From assembly GCA_001695595.3 (NCBI GenBank), contig MBPM02000033.1, positions 124,001-188,000 of the forward strand: DNA of 64,000 bases, written 5' to 3'. Below the pieces are notes generated by a model, which was not told where the DNA came from, did no database searches, and saw only the letters and a list, made by a program, of their open reading frames with translations. The position numbers and the translations under genes are program-made. Below are positions 12,512 through 22,891 of the stretch, piece after piece (positions within the stretch are counted from its first letter, which is position 1; each line of letters begins with the position of its first letter). This DNA comes from Plasmopara viticola. Taxonomy: Eukaryota > Oomycota > Peronosporomycetes > Peronosporales > Peronosporaceae.

Positions 12512-15014
12512 TACTACCACGATGAACTGAGCGAATCGGATATTTTATTTACCACGACTTCGACCCTCGATGAATCTATTCCAGTGTCCGGTCACTCTCA
12601 AAGGACATGGCCAAAGCCCGGATACGCTTAGATGGATTTGCAGAAATTCTTCCACTATTTAAGGATGCAATAAAAATCTGCTTTGACGACATCTAAGTTT
12701 GTGTTGCCGACCACATGACAGCTTAAGATCGTGTGCTCAGGCAGTGTAGGGAACATCCGCTAAACGGCAAGCTTTCTAATGGCCAAAATTGCGTGGATGG
12801 GATTTCACGCCTGAATACTTTGCGAACAAACAGACGTCTGAATGTTCCTAAAATGATCTGTTACCAAAGCAAAGAAGCAAACAGAGCGATCGATAGGCAC
12901 TAAAATACGTATTTCAAGGCTCTGCAAGGGCTTTGCGCACTTCGTAGGATTATGTCGCAAAATTATGAAGGGAAAAGGCCTTCAAAAGGCGATCGAGCTA
13001 TTGGATAGTTGACTACGCTGTTTCACGTAGCCCATGCATCACTTGACTTTCCACCTACTCCAGTCGATATCTTGATTTTGCACACGAAATCACATTTCGC
13101 CCATGACAGCATGACTGTTTCATGGAAAAATTATGCCCTAGAACGTTTTCAATTTAAAGAAAGAATTTGTTTTATACATGTGCACGATTTGTCGAGGACA
13201 GGGGACAACTTTGTTACAATCGACAAATAATTGCATCACCTCGCCCATGCTCACTTCGAATACAAGCCGCCTCATCAAGTTATAAAATACGCCGTTGAGA
13301 CTGTATTTATTGTCGGTGAGAACAATGAACGTTCTATTTTTTTAAAGCTCGAGCTGTTGCTTCGAGGATAGCAAAAGGGTAGATTAAATGAAACGACTTT
13401 TTCTTATGATCAGAAGCGGTCACATTGTGGAGATATGTGACAGATAATGCCACAATTGCTGCACATTGCTAACTTAGTCCAATTGTAGGTGTTGTCGTTT
13501 TCTGATTCGAAGCGCTTTATTTTCTGTGGTCGCAACTTGTTCGTATGATGGCCACATTTCATTGGCACTGGTACATTTACCCTGACTGATTTACGAGGTG
13601 GTTTACCCGAGATTGAGCAAACTAACTGCTTCCTTGAAGTTACTTGGGCTCCTTTCTCAATCCTTTTCACGTTGCATTCCGGTAATCGATTCTGGAATAG
13701 AATGGTACTTCTAGCTTAATGATCTTCAATACATTTTAGAATATAAAGTCTTGGAGCTTGGTGGCGTACTAGTAAATATGTTCCCTTTGCTTCGGGTAGA
13801 ATAAACGCCTTTGAAGATCATGCCTGAAGTCCTTAGACATGAAGGATTTGCATAGTTGAGGTTTTGGCATACCATGGTCTTTTAGATACTTCTTGGTGAC
13901 AAACTTAGCTTTTTTGTTAAGCGATCAACAAGAATCATGACGGCGTAAAATCTATTAGGTTTTTGGTTGAGACACGATGACGTCTATAAAATATCAACCT
14001 ATCAGCCTTTTGAAGCATCCAAAAACTAGAGTATTTTGTTTGCCTAGCCCTGTTGCGCCGAGATATTTTGCAGGTGTTGTATTCGCTAGATGTACTTTGT
14101 GCAAGCCAGAATTGCGGCTCTCACAAATGATGCAGTTTTCACGTCTCTACCGTCAGGACAATTAAATCGCGGAGTCTTATCTTTACCCGTTTGTCAATAT
14201 AAGAGGACTGCATTGAGCACTTTGAGGCTGGCTCTTTATTTCATTGACTTGATGATATTACAAGGACTCATTTCGTAAATACATTGTCTCTGCGATCCCA
14301 GTCATTGCTGGCTGACTTGACTTAATTGTCGCTGCAAGCTTGCTATTCTTGGTCGCTTTGGTTCGTTTTGCAAGCTAATTTGGACAACTTTTTGCTGGAT
14401 TTTGGATTGCGTGACAATGCATCAGCTCCAGTGTTGACTTCACCGGCATTCCACCTGAACAAAGGCTCAAATTTAGCAATCTTATCAATCGCTATTATCT
14501 TGTCGGCAATTCTTTACAATTTTGCGTCACGACAAGGACATTAATTACATCTTAGATATCAAGCAATAATTTTGGGAAGGCCGAGCGCTCCAAGAACAAA
14601 GAATGGAAATATTCCAAAGCTTCACACGCCAAGCGGCCGTTCGGTATGTGAAGTGCTAAGCAAGTATGCGCAATTTTTTTGCACAGATCTTCCTCGCGGG
14701 ACTCGTGCATTACGGAAAAAAATTAGGCCCAAAGATTTGCTCAAGATCGATATCAAGCTTGCCTCCGACAAACGTGCTGGATTTCTACACAGTGCAAAAT
14801 AGTACAATAATAAAACCGAAGCAATGCTTTAAGCAAGTATTTTGACAAAGTATATCTGCCTTTGTCGGCACCATCGTTCTGTGTCAAAAAGTGCGTAGTT
14901 TGGCGCATTGTACACATCAAGCGTCAGGTAGATTTAGAGACGAACTGCAGATATTACCGATGTCGTGTGAGAAGAAACGTATTAAATACCACGTCCGAAC
15001 GTCAACAGTTTTAG
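12512..15014. repeat. Array unit copy 6
   Basis: Keeps the minus-strand frame through the CCHC zinc knuckle intact (13410-13670). Private changes include loss of one A in a TCAAATCGC stretch near 14487. Confidence 0.95.
13410..14180 (-). pseudogene. Decayed transposon-like coding region in the array unit (best copy)
   Basis: Read on the minus strand, the unit shows pieces of one broken coding region in at least two frames. The upstream part (about 13750-14180) includes a VDRLTK-type stretch and the peptide KYLKDHGMPKPQLC. After a short gap comes an 86-codon frame (13410-13670) with a basic ISGKPPRKS motif and, at its end, CSNCGIICHISPQC, a perfect CX2CX4HX4C zinc knuckle. Equivalent frames lie at 15912-16172 and 18413-18673; in copies 1-5 1-bp indels break them. 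A relative lies at 33.1-34.1 kb. The order (catalytic-like part, basic PPR motif, C-terminal knuckle) suits a transposase or retroelement pol, but the class is not settled: VDRLTK would fit a Ty3/gypsy integrase, while a C-terminal Cys-rich tail fits PiggyBac- or MULE-type transposases. Confidence 0.5.
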
Positions 15015-17516
15015 TACTACCACGATGAACTGAGCGAATCGGATATTTTATTTACCACGACTTCGACCCTCGATGAATCTATTCCAGTGTCCGGTCACTT
15101 CAAAGGACATGGCCAAAGCCCGGATACGCTTAGATGGATTTGCAGAAATTCTTCCGCTATTTAAGGATGCAATAAAAATCTGCTTTGACGACATCTAAGT
15201 TTGTGTTGCCGACCACATGACAGCTTAAGATCGTGTGCTCAGGCAGTGTAGGGAACATCCGCTAAACGGCAAGCTTTCTAATGGCCAAAATTGCGTGGAT
15301 GGGATTTCACGCCTGAATACTTTGCGAACAAACAGACGTCTGAATGGTCCTAAAATGATCTGTTACCAAAGCAAAGAAGCAAACAGAGCGATCGATAGGC
15401 ACTAAAATACGTATTTCAAGGCTCTGCAAGGGCTTTGCGCACTTCGTAGGATTATGTCGCAAAATTATGAAGGGAAAAGGCCTTCAAAAGGCGATCGAGC
15501 TATTGGATAGTTGACTACGCTGTTTCACGTAGCCCATGCATCACTTGACTTTCCACCTACTCCAGTCGATATCTTGATTTTGCACACGAAATCACATTTC
15601 GCCCATGACAGCATGACTGTTTCATGGAAAAATTATGCCCTAGAACGTTTTCAATTTAAAGAAAGAATTTGTTTTATACATGTGCACGATTTGTCGAGGA
15701 CAGGGGACAACTTTGTTACAATCGACAAATAATTGGATCACCTCGCCCATGCTCACTTCGAATACAAGCCGCCTCATCAAGTTATAAAATACGCCGTTGA
15801 GACTGTATTTATTGTCGGTGAGAACAATGAACGTTCTACTTTTTTAAAGCTCGAGCTGTTGCTTCGAGGATAGCAAAAGGGTAGATTAAATGAAACGACT
15901 TTTTCTTATGATCAGAAGCGGTCACGTTGTGGAGATATGTGACAGATAATGCCACATTTGCTGCACATTGCTAACTTAGTCCAATTGTAGGTGTTGTCGT
16001 TTTCTGATTCGAAGCGCTTTATTTTCTGTGGTCGCAACTTGTTCGTATGATGGCCACATTTCATTGGCACTGGTACATTTACCCTGACTGATTTACGAGG
16101 TGGTTTACCCGAGATTGAGCAAACTAATTGCTTCCTTGAAGTTACTTGGGCTCCTTTCTCAATCCTTTTCACGTTGCATTCCCGTAATCGATTCTGGTAT
16201 AGAATGGTACTTCTAGTTTAATGATCTTTAATACATTTTAGAATATAAACTCTTGGAGCTTGGTGGCGTACTTGTAGATATGTTCCCTTTGCTTTGGGTA
16301 GAATAAACGCCTTTAAAGATCATATCTGAAGTCCTTAGACATGAAGGATTTGCATAGTTGAGGTTTTGGCATGCCATGGTCTTTTAGATACTTCTTGGTG
16401 ACGAACTCAGCCGTTTTGTTAAGCGATCAACAAGAATCATGACGGCGTAAAATCTATTAGGTTTTTGGTTGAGACACGATGAAGTCTATTAAAATATCAA
16501 CCTATCAGCCTTTTGAAGCATCCAAAGACTAGAGTATTTTGTTTGCCTAGCCCTGTTGCGCTGAGATATTTTGCAGGTGTTGTATTCGCTAGATGTACTT
16601 TGTGCAAGCCAGAATTGCGGCTCTCACAAATGATGCAGTTTTCACGTCTCTACCGTCAGGACAATTAAATCGCGGAGTCTTATCTTTACCCGTTTGTCAA
16701 TATAAAAAGGACTGCATTGAGTACTTTGAGGCTAGCTCTTTATTTCATTGACTTGATGATATTACAAGGACTCATTACGTAAATACATTGTCTCTGCGAT
16801 CCCAGTCATTGCTGGCTGACTTGACTTAATTGTCGCTGCAAGCTTGCTATTCTTGGTCGCTTTGGTTCGTTTTGCAAGCTAATTTGGACAACTTTTTGCT
16901 GGATTTTGGATTGCGTGACAATGCATCAGCTCCAGTGTTGACTTCACCGGCATTCCACCTGAACAAAGGCTCAAATTTAGCAATCTTATCAAATCGCTAT
17001 TATCTTGTCGGCAATTCTTTACAATTTTGCGTCACGACAAGGACATTAAATACATCTTAGATATCAAGCAATAATTTTGGGAAGGCCGAGCGCTCCAAGA
17101 ACAAAGAATGGAAATATTCCAAAGCTTTACACGCCAAACGACCGTTCGGTATGTGAAGTGCTAAGCAAGTATGCGCAATTATTTTGCACAGATCTTCCTC
17201 GTGGACTCGTACATTACGGAAAAAATTAGGCCCAAAGATTTGCTCAAGATCGATATCAAGCTTGCCTCCGACAAACGTGCTGGATTTCTACACAGTGCAA
17301 AATAGTACAAAATAAAACCGAAGCAATGCTTCAAGCAAGTATTTTGACAAAGTATATCTGCCTTTGTCGGCACCATCGTTCTGTGTCAAAAAGTGCGTAG
17401 TTTGGCGCATTGTACACATCAAGCGTCAGGTAAATTTAGAGACGAACTGCAGATATTACCGATGTCGTGTGAGAAGAAACGTATTAAATACCACGTCCGA
17501 ATGTCAACAGTTTTAG
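15015..17516. repeat. Array unit copy 7 (diverged)
   Basis: Carries clearly more substitutions than inner copies, clustered at about 16200-16500 (for example ATCTTTAATAC, AAACTCTTGG, GCTTTGGG). This fits reduced homogenisation near the array edge. In the minus-strand peptide the last zinc-knuckle Cys is replaced by Arg. Confidence 0.95.
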
Positions 17517-18867
17517 TACTACCACGATGAACTGAGCGAATCGGATATTTTATTTACCACGACTTCGACCCTCGATAAATCTATTCCAGTGTCCGGTCAC
17601 TCTCAAAGGACATGGCCAAAGCCCGGATACGCTTAGATGGATTTGCAGAAATTCTTCCCCTATTTAAGGATGCAATAAAAATCTGCTTTGACGACATCTA
17701 AGTTTGTGTTGCCGACCACATGACAGCTTAAGATCGTGTGCTCAGGCAGTGTAGGGAACATCCGCTAAACGGCAAGCTTTCTAATGGCCAAAATTGCGTG
17801 GATGGGATTTCACGCCTGAATACTTTGCGAACAAAAGACGTCTGAATGGTCCTAAAATGATCTGTTACCAAAGCAAAGAAGCAAACAGAGCGATCGATAG
17901 GCACTAAAATACGTATTTCAAGGCTCTACAAGGGCTTTGCGCACTTCGTAGGATTATGTCGCAAAATTATGAAGGGAAAAGGCCTTCAAAAGGCGATCGA
18001 GCTATTGGATAGTTGACTACGCTGTTTCACGTAGCCCATGCATCACTTGACTTTCCACCTACTCCAGTCGATATCTTGATTTTGCACACGAAATCACATT
18101 TCGCCCATGACAGCATGACTGTTCCATGAAAAATTATGCCCTAGAACGTTTTCAATTTAAAGAAAGAATTTGTTTTATACATGTGCACGATTTGTCGAGG
18201 ACAGGGGACAACTTTGTTACAATCGACAAATAATTGCATCACCTCGCCCATGCTCACTTCGAATACAAGCCGCCTCATCAAGTTATAAAATACGCCGTTG
18301 AGACTGTATTTATTGTCGGTGAGAACAATGAACGTTCTACTTTTTTAAAGCTCGAGCTGTTGCTTCGAGGATAGCAAAAGGGTAGATTAAATGAAACGAC
18401 TTTTTCTTATGATCAGAAGCGGTCACATTGTGGAGATATGTGACAGATAATGCCACAATTGCTGCACATTGCTAACTTAGTCCAATTGTAGGTGTTGTCG
18501 TTTTCTGGTTCGAAGTGCTTTATTTTCTGTGGTCGCAACTTGTTCGTATGATGGCCACATTTCATTAGCACTGGTACATTTACCCTGACTGATTTACGAG
18601 GTGGTTTACCCGAGATTGAGCAAACTAACTGCTTCCTTGAAGTTACTTGGGCTCCTTTCTCAATCATTTTCACGTTGCATTCCCGTAATCGATTCTGGTA
18701 TAGAATGGTACTTCTAGTTTAATGATCTTCAATACATTTTAGAATATAAAGTCTTGGAGCTTGGTGACGTACTAGTAAATATGTTCCCTTTGCTTCGGGT
18801 AGAATTAACGCCTTTGAAGATCATGCCTGAAGTCCTTAGACATGAAGGATTTGCATAGTTGAGGTTT
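17517..18867. repeat. Array unit copy 8, truncated (array right edge)
   Basis: Partial copy of about 54% of a unit. Identity to other units holds up to GTTGAGGTTT at 18867 and then drops sharply. A 1-bp loss near 18128 breaks the plus-strand 73-codon frame that is open in every other copy. Confidence 0.93.
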
Positions 18868-19060
18868 GAGCAGTGTCCGTATCTTATACACGTTCATGCG
18901 CTTGCAGTCGGCTAAAAGGCACGGTATCAATTTAGAATGGACTTGCCTGAGTTTCTCAAGAAAAGCAATGCAAAGTTCGATGACTTTTCGGCCATCAAAT
19001 AGTGCTCACTTTAAGTGTATTGTTACGGTGCAAGAATTCTTAGCTTGATGTCTCTGCACA
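18868..19060. repeat. Array-junction segment related to the 34-kb element
   Basis: Just right of the array, the stretch with TGCAGTCGGCTAAAAGGCACGG resembles 34040-34110 (CGCAGTCGGCTATAAAATCACGG) better than it resembles the array units. It continues the same element beyond the array junction. It is non-coding in its present state. Confidence 0.6.
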
Positions 19061-22000
19061 AACTTTTCTTTACAAAGAAAACGATCTTATGTTATCTGCT
19101 CGTCTCTTCATGCGACAAAATAATTGGAGCGCTCGTTGGCTTGGTTCGTCAAGGCTTCTATCCGGCCTCGCACCTGTCTTCATATTAAATGAATTCAGCA
19201 GTTGTTGTTGCGTGGATATTTTGTCTTGCCTTCCCAATGCAGAAGGCGTACAAATTGCCTGGCCAAACGAAAGTACTTGGTCATTGGCTTTCGCTGCCTT
19301 CTGCGGAGCTGGAGCTCGCGTCGTCGAACGCTACGTTGGCCACAAAGCTATAGTGTCGTCAGAAGCGCTTGTTCTGCTTTATAAATGAGGTTTTGAAATT
19401 TATTATGGGCTCAGCCGTAGGTCCTCTTCAATGAGAGATACTTAACGTCTGCGAGATAAAATACCTACTGTATCTACAAAGCATAGTATTCTTTACTAAT
19501 ATGGCCAAGTAGTACTCCTTAGATCACGTCCTTTTCTTAATTGACTTCTCAGTATTAAGTGGAGAGCGCGGGTTAGCGCTTGGCTTATGTCACAAAATTG
19601 GACGATGCAACTGGTATGAAAGACACTGAATTTGTGTACCCTTGTAACATTCTTTTTAATCAATATTTGAGCTCCATGTCATAGTCTTTTTAATTTGTCA
19701 CGCCTAAATGAACGACCAAATGACCTTATGATCTGACGTCATCCAAAACGTCAACATCACGATGTCTATCTGCTTTAAATGTTGAGACTGTGACAATATT
19801 CTTATTCTATGTGAATATTAAGCTAGACATAAGCTTAAAGGCCGATTGCGACCTGCCAATATCGACGATAGAGACTGGATACTACCCTTGACAAATTTCA
19901 AGCCCTATTTGTAGACCTGTGTTTCGGATCATCAAGCTTAGATGCTTAAACACACTTTTGTATGTATTTTTTGTACATCGCACGTATCTGAACAACATCC
20001 TCATAAATTTGTGTATCGCACACCTCTTTCTTGCGAACGTCAAGCACTTCGTCGCGCAACTCACCAACATCATGCCATTTTTTAATTGATCCTCTGTGCA
20101 CCTCATATCTTATAAAAAAACAACGATGTGCGGTCAAATTACCTAATTTTGACTTTAGTTCGCAATTGATCTACAAATTCTTTCTTCCAAGTCTGCCTAA
20201 ACATTTCGAGAGGCTACTGCAAGCGTCATAGATACCGTTTATCTTTTTCGCTGCGGCTCAGCATGCAGAGTGCACAGCTCTAATATCAAGGTTACTGGCT
20301 TCATATTGTATTTTCTATGCAGATTTTTACAATCGCGTGGAGCCTGCTACAAGCAGAAGATGAGTACCGGCAATAAAACTATTATATTCACGTTTCGTTA
20401 AATTCTTAAGAAAAATTTCAAGCGCTTGATGCAAAGCTGAAAAACTTCTTTTCTTGAGCTTCGCGATAACTTCGGCAAAATCGATAAGAGAGCAAAGCAA
20501 TACATTCGGTACACCTTTGTTCGAGTACTAACTGTCACATTCGGTAATTCTTCGTTCGGGTATTGACAGCCAGTCGACTATTGCTCCAAACATCATGGCT
20601 TGCAACAATTTGCTGTTGTGGATTTTGCTTCTGCGTCGGTCACTAGGGATCTAAAAATGAGCTGTCTCGTGCTCCCAACAGAAAGTATGCTTTGACTGAT
20701 AATGCTAACCATTGTGAGCAAAAATCGTTTATAATTTAGGAGAACCTTGTCAATGTGAACCCTCGAAACTAAGTGCGGGTATACCATTTACAACAAAGAA
20801 ACTCAGACAGACCTTAGCGACTTTGTTGCGCGAGATTACTCGCTTTAGGATCATGGCGCTCACATGTTTACCGGGAGAGGGATAGGAAAACGATCGCCCA
20901 GCGATTTGTGGTGCATTAAGTGTGCTATTTTCAATGCCGCTCACAACCGGCTTTGGCAAAAGGAACTTAGTGATTAATGAAGCATATGATCTCAATTGTA
21001 TTTTTTAATATATCTACTAAGACCCGCAGTTCGAAATTTTAGGTCTTCTCCAGCCATTAATAGCAACTAGAACGCAAAGTCTCACTGCTCCGTGCACAGA
21101 ACTTGTTTTACTTTATTTAATGGGTCGAAAGGCGCGACTTAAACGATTTGGATCCTACGTTGTACACGAAATAATGTGATTAGAGAAAGTTTATAGTATA
21201 TTTTACGTTGTCGATCGTATACGCTAGGCCCTTATGCGTAAGATCGAAAATGGATCAATGAGTCACAAGGGCAATTTTGTTTCAAAGACAGCAGTACCTC
21301 TGTTTAAACGTGGATTCGATGCTTTCACTACCACTAATTTTTCTCTATTGATTTCCTTAAGTCCGAGTATTATTCTGGAACATTGAAGTTTGCTTCATCT
21401 GGCGCGTACGTGCCCAAGTCACTTTTACGCATTACGGGGAAGGCTGATCTCAGCAAGCCGCTCGGCTTTGTATAAGAAATCAACCCAGAGCCACAACGTG
21501 GTGACGCAAACGGGATGAGGATTATAGGATGTATCCACGCTTAGCGGCAAGTAGCGTGCTGCGACATAATCGACCATTTTAATGTAGACCTTACGTGTGA
21601 GAGCATGCTGCTTCCAAACCTCATAGTTTCCGCGCATACACTGCGCAGCACGACTGCCATGACACTTGCTTTGTTTGATAGTTGGTACGCAAATCACGCG
21701 ATAGAAGCATTTTCAAATTAGTAAAAAAAAAATTTCAAAAGTTCCTGAAAAATGCAGCTCTCAGTTCAAATTCATAGACTTCGGAATTTACGGTATCAAA
21801 AAATCGGCCGAAGAATTGCTTCGCTTTTTCGACACCATTAACCGGTCAGCAAAAGCAAAAATCACCGCGTTACAGTATTTTGGCAGGCCGAGCACAAATA
21901 TCATACTGGTATGCACCAGTAGCGTAAGGACAAGCAAATTTGCCAATGTGCAGCCGTACAAGGGAGGGTACGGCCCTCTTATACATCTAGTGTGTTTGAT

Positions 22001-22486
22001 ATCTGCATACTCAGATTTGCAATCTGGGCCATAGCTCTCATCCCCATAAAAAAGTCATCGTGTGGAAACACTACATGGGAAAGGTTTCGTGGAGTGGTTG
22101 TGTAACACAATAGCTTGGCTACCATCGGATCTTGCCGGCGAAGCCTTGTGCTTCCTTGCATTAACACGTTCTTGTTTATATCCTTCTGCATATCGCTCTT
22201 CGGATTATTTTAAGGGCCACGCACATGTTATCTCGCGATCTTACGTCAAGGTTTAGAGATTCGTCAAAGATGCAGTCCCAATTACGCCATGAGCTTGTTT
22301 ATAAAGCCTGAGATGTGCGATAACGCCTTAGTCAATGCGATTTGCTTTCCTGGTCAGCGGCTCGCCACAAAATTTTACTCCGCATGGAGGGCCCCACCTG
22401 GCTATTTGTTATAAGGAACACTATCGTGCCTGATGATAAATCTTCTGCATTACAGGCGGCACTAAATTTGCGTTTCGATACCGGCA
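19061..22486. other. Gene-poor interval
   Basis: No recognisable gene. An ATG-initiated frame of 99 codons (19089-19388) matches nothing known to me. On the minus strand two short coding-like stretches with the same flavour (about 20205-20140, then 20137-19946, rich in charged residues, for example KKWHDVGELRDEV) are separated by a stop and could be a decayed ORF. The rest is AT-rich with stops in all frames. Confidence 0.5.
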
Positions 22487-22891
22487 ATGACAGGATCGGT
22501 TTTTTGCTTGCTTTGTATTCTTTTAATGCTAAATACTACAAAAGCTATCATTGATGATGGTCTTGAAGGTATGACAGCGGTGTCGCCAGTTTTGTGTGAT
22601 TTGCGCTCTTCTAACAGTGGTCAAGCCGATTCCTCAAGTATTATTGGTGAGATAGAAGCAGTCAATCAACAATGGTTTCCAACGGTGGCTCCGTCGTTAG
22701 CAAGGTTAAATACAAGCGCCATGCCACCCGAAAAAGCAATCTTAGTGACATTTCTTGCGCACCAAAGATGCTCGATCAAAATTGGCATTGACATAGAGGT
22801 CTTACACTCAAAGGTAGACAGTTTGGATTCTCATGTCTGTTTCCCGTGGTCTACACGACATGTACAACATATTTATTCAAGGCGTAATTAA
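22487..22891 (+). CDS. Possible small secreted protein, unknown function
   Basis: A 134-codon ORF starts at an ATG in AATGACAGG. Its first 20 residues look like a signal peptide: a short N-terminus, a hydrophobic core (VFCLLCILLML) and a small residue before the likely cleavage site (TTKA, then IIDDG). The mature part is about 114 residues and includes SSIIGEIEAVNQQWFP and three later cysteines. No RXLR, LFLAK or EER motif is present. It lies alone in gene-poor DNA, the setting in which many oomycete effector candidates are found, but I recognise no family. It may equally be a chance ORF. No intron or promoter signal was identified. The call is inference from the leader sequence alone. Confidence 0.35.
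   Translation: MTGSVFCLLCILLMLNTTKAIIDDGLEGMTAVSPVLCDLRSSNSGQADSSSIIGEIEAVNQQWFPTVAPSLARLNTSAMPPEKAILVTFLAHQRCSIKIGIDIEVLHSKVDSLDSHVCFPWSTRHVQHIYSRRN

Larger units (their letters stand above)
1..18867. repeat. Tandem array of a ~2.5-kb unit, 7 full copies plus a partial 8th
   Basis: A unit of 2,500-2,504 bp is repeated head to tail. Each copy begins TACTACCACGATGAACTG at 1, 2505, 5007, 7508, 10008, 12512, 15015 and 17517. Copies differ by scattered substitutions and 1-bp indels only. The eighth copy stops abruptly at 18867 after about 1.35 kb. The first copy begins at base 1, so the array probably continues to the left, or a contig ends in it. No copy has a convincing long ATG-initiated ORF. 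The minus strand of each unit holds decayed transposon-like coding sequence, described separately. This is read directly from the sequence; its biological role is unknown. Confidence 0.97.

Noticed and set aside
13740..14180. Firm assignment of the array unit to Ty3/gypsy integrase from the VDRLTK stretch
   Set aside because: The flanking residues do not follow the integrase pattern well, and the downstream GKPPRKS plus CCHC order is atypical for gypsy pol.
1..18867. CRISPR-like or rDNA-type array
   Set aside because: The unit is 2.5 kb without short repeat-spacer structure and contains no rRNA-like sequence.
22487..22891. RXLR effector
   Set aside because: A signal peptide is plausible, but no RXLR/EER or WY-type sequence is present.
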